Below are positions 62,532 to 64,000 of a DNA stretch of 64,000 bases, piece after piece (the stretch's first letter is position 1; each line of letters opens with the position of its first letter). The notes under the pieces were generated by a model. That model was not told where the DNA came from. It did no database searches and saw only the letters and a program-made list of their open reading frames with translations. The position numbers were made by a program, and so were the translations under genes. Source of the stretch: Deltaproteobacteria bacterium (GTDB lineage Bacteria; Desulfobacterota; Desulfarculia; JACQYL01); assembly GCA_016208165.1 (NCBI GenBank), contig JACQYL010000098.1:1-64000 (forward strand), given 5' to 3'.

Positions 62532-64000
62532 ATGAAACACATTATTCTCGGCACCGCCGGGCACATCGACCACGGTAAGACCGCTCTGATCAAAGAGCTT
62601 ACCGGCACGGACACCGACCGGCTCAAGGAGGAGAAACTTCGAGGCATTACCATCGAACTCGGTTTTGCCAGCCTTACTCTTCCCTCCGGCCAGAGCCTCG
62701 GCATCATAGATGTTCCCGGGCACGAGCGATTCGTAAAAAACATGGTCGCGGGAGCCTCGACCATAGACATTGTCGCTCTGGTCATAGCCGCCGATGAAGG
62801 GGTTATGCCTCAAACCAGAGAACATCTGGAAATATGCCAACTGCTTCAAGTAAAAATGGGTCTGGTCGTACTCACCAAGATCGACATGGTGGACAAGGAC
62901 TGGCTGGAACTGGTGACGGAAGACGTGAGGGACTTTCTTCAGGGAACGTTTCTGGAAGACGCCCCCATCATGCCGGTCTCGTCCATAACACGAGAAGGGT
63001 ACGACCGACTCGTCGATGAATTGGACAGGCTCTCCGCAGCCACGAAGGAAAAAACCCGCGTCGGCGTGTATCGACTTCCCATCGACCGCGTGTTCACCAT
63101 GAAGGGATTCGGCACTGTGGTGACCGGCACCTCCGTCAGCGGCACCATCAGTCTGGGCGACCCGATTACCATCTATCCCGAAGGCGTCGAAACGAAGATC
63201 AGAGGCCTTCAGGTGCATAGCCAGGAAGTGGAGCAAGCCAGTGCGGGGCTGCGCACCGCAATTAACCTGCAGGGTGTTGAGAAGGAAGCCATTTTCCGGG
63301 GCGATGTTTTGGCTTCAGCGGATTCACTGGTGGTGACGAAACGCGTGGATGTCTATCTCAGCCTGCTAAAAAGCATGCCCCGCCCGCTGAAAAACCGAAC
63401 CCGAATGCGGTTTCACACGGGCACTGCCGAAATCCTGGCGGAAGTGACGTTGTTGGATCGCGACGAAGCGCGACCCGGAGATACCATCTACGCCCAACTG
63501 CACCTGGAAAGTCCCACGGCCATCCTGCCTCACGACAGGTATGTGGTTCGATCCTATTCCCCCGTGCATACCATCGGTGGGGGGGAGATCCTCGCTGTTT
63601 CACCACCGAAACACAAACGGGGCCGTCAGGATGTTCTGGCACGGCTTGAAATCTTCAAACAGGGGGCGCCGGCCGAGTTCGTCTCGGCGCTGATCGAACA
63701 GGGCGGCATCGCAGGGCTTTCACGGAGCGATCTGGCTCGAATGACGCCGTTTACAAGGAATGTCCTGGACGCATCTCTCCAGCAGCTTCAGTCCGACCGG
63801 ACGGTGCTGCAATTCACGAAAGAGCCTCCCAGCTATGTCCACGCGAAAGTCTTCAACGAAATGAGGACGAAGGTCGTTGAATTGCTGGAACAATATCACC
63901 AGCGTTATCCCCTGCGGGTCGGCATGAACAAAGAGGAACTCCGTTCCCAATTACCTTACGCCGACGTCAAGCTTTTCAATTTCTTGCTGGCGGCGCTGAC
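62532..64000 (+). CDS. selB: Selenocysteine-specific elongation factor SelB (3' end beyond window)
   Basis: 489 residues are visible and the frame is open at the window edge. The EF-Tu-like GTPase domain begins [19 protein letters not shown], with [21 protein letters not shown] and LTKIDMVD. Domains 2 and 3 follow ([45 protein letters not shown]), then the first winged-helix repeats of the C-terminal SECIS-binding arm. It delivers selenocysteinyl-tRNA to UGA codons, so the organism makes selenoproteins. About 150 residues are likely missing. AGGAG lies about 12 bases before the ATG. Confidence 0.95.
   Translation, partial: MKHIILGTAGHIDHGKTALIKELTGTDTDRLKEEKLRGITIELGFASLTLPSGQSLGIIDVPGHERFVKNMVAGASTIDIVALVIAADEGVMPQTREHLEICQLLQVKMGLVVLTKIDMVDKDWLELVTEDVRDFLQGTFLEDAPIMPVSSITREGYDRLVDELDRLSAATKEKTRVGVYRLPIDRVFTMKGFGTVVTGTSVSGTISLGDPITIYPEGVETKIRGLQVHSQEVEQASAGLRTAINLQGVEKEAIFRGDVLASADSLVVTKRVDVYLSLLKSMPRPLKNRTRMRFHTGTAEILAEVTLLDRDEARPGDTIYAQLHLESPTAILPHDRYVVRSYSPVHTIGGGEILAVSPPKHKRGRQDVLARLEIFKQGAPAEFVSALIEQGGIAGLSRSDLARMTPFTRNVLDASLQQLQSDRTVLQFTKEPPSYVHAKVFNEMRTKVVELLEQYHQRYPLRVGMNKEELRSQLPYADVKLFNFLLAAL

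Overview
The window looks like chromosome from a Gram-negative, probably anaerobic deltaproteobacterium (Desulfobacterota; Syntrophobacter-, Desulfomonile- or Geobacter-like). This is an inference from gene content: a citramalate-type isoleucine pathway, an NtrC-type two-component pair with a TonB receptor, RND efflux, SelB, and tandem dynamin-like GTPases. No rRNA, tRNA, insertion sequence or CRISPR array was recognised.

Layout. 1-5.3 kb: a methyltransferase cut by the window edge, a PilZ protein, an ATP-sulfurylase-like/APS-kinase fusion whose sulfurylase signature is destroyed, and a coupled nucleotidyltransferase/methyltransferase pair. 5.4-10.5 kb: a PHP phosphoesterase, a large zinc-ribbon/transmembrane/repeat protein, a HAMP-only membrane protein and a CNNM/CBS transporter. 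11.2-13.4 kb: a secreted protein with 14 propeller-type repeats. 13.6-19.6 kb: a sigma-54-like promoter and candidate small RNA, then a coupled operon of binding protein, histidine kinase, NtrC-type regulator and TonB-dependent receptor.

19.8-31.5 kb (minus strand) is a branched-chain amino acid operon: cimA, leuA, leuC, leuD, ilvD, ilvB, ilvN, ilvC, leuB. It makes isoleucine from pyruvate through citramalate, and also valine and leucine precursors. In front of cimA is a leader peptide packed with Ile, Val and Leu codons, a mutually exclusive antiterminator, and a perfect terminator hairpin. This is a ribosome-mediated attenuator. ilvD carries an apparent one-base frameshift just after its start.

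31.6-33.0 kb is pcnB. From 33.1 to 46.3 kb thirteen plus-strand genes, mostly overlapping, form an export locus: a Cys-rich ArsR regulator, an ABC exporter, an ECF sigma/anti-sigma/periplasmic metal-sensor trio resembling cnrHYX, a tripartite RND pump, and a MacB-like ABC system with two separate permeases and a thioredoxin-fold protein. 46.6-47.8 kb is a RibBA paralogue that has lost catalytic residues in both domains.

48.0-55.2 kb (minus strand) holds a membrane-anchored helix-turn-helix protein followed by three dynamin-like GTPase genes. The third has lost its P-loop through an apparent internal deletion and frameshift. This cluster is the best candidate here for a poorly described system. 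55.3-62.0 kb is a surface-glycan region: two methyltransferases, an epimerase-glycosyltransferase fusion, a split transketolase and a polytopic membrane protein. selB begins at 62.5 kb and runs off the end.
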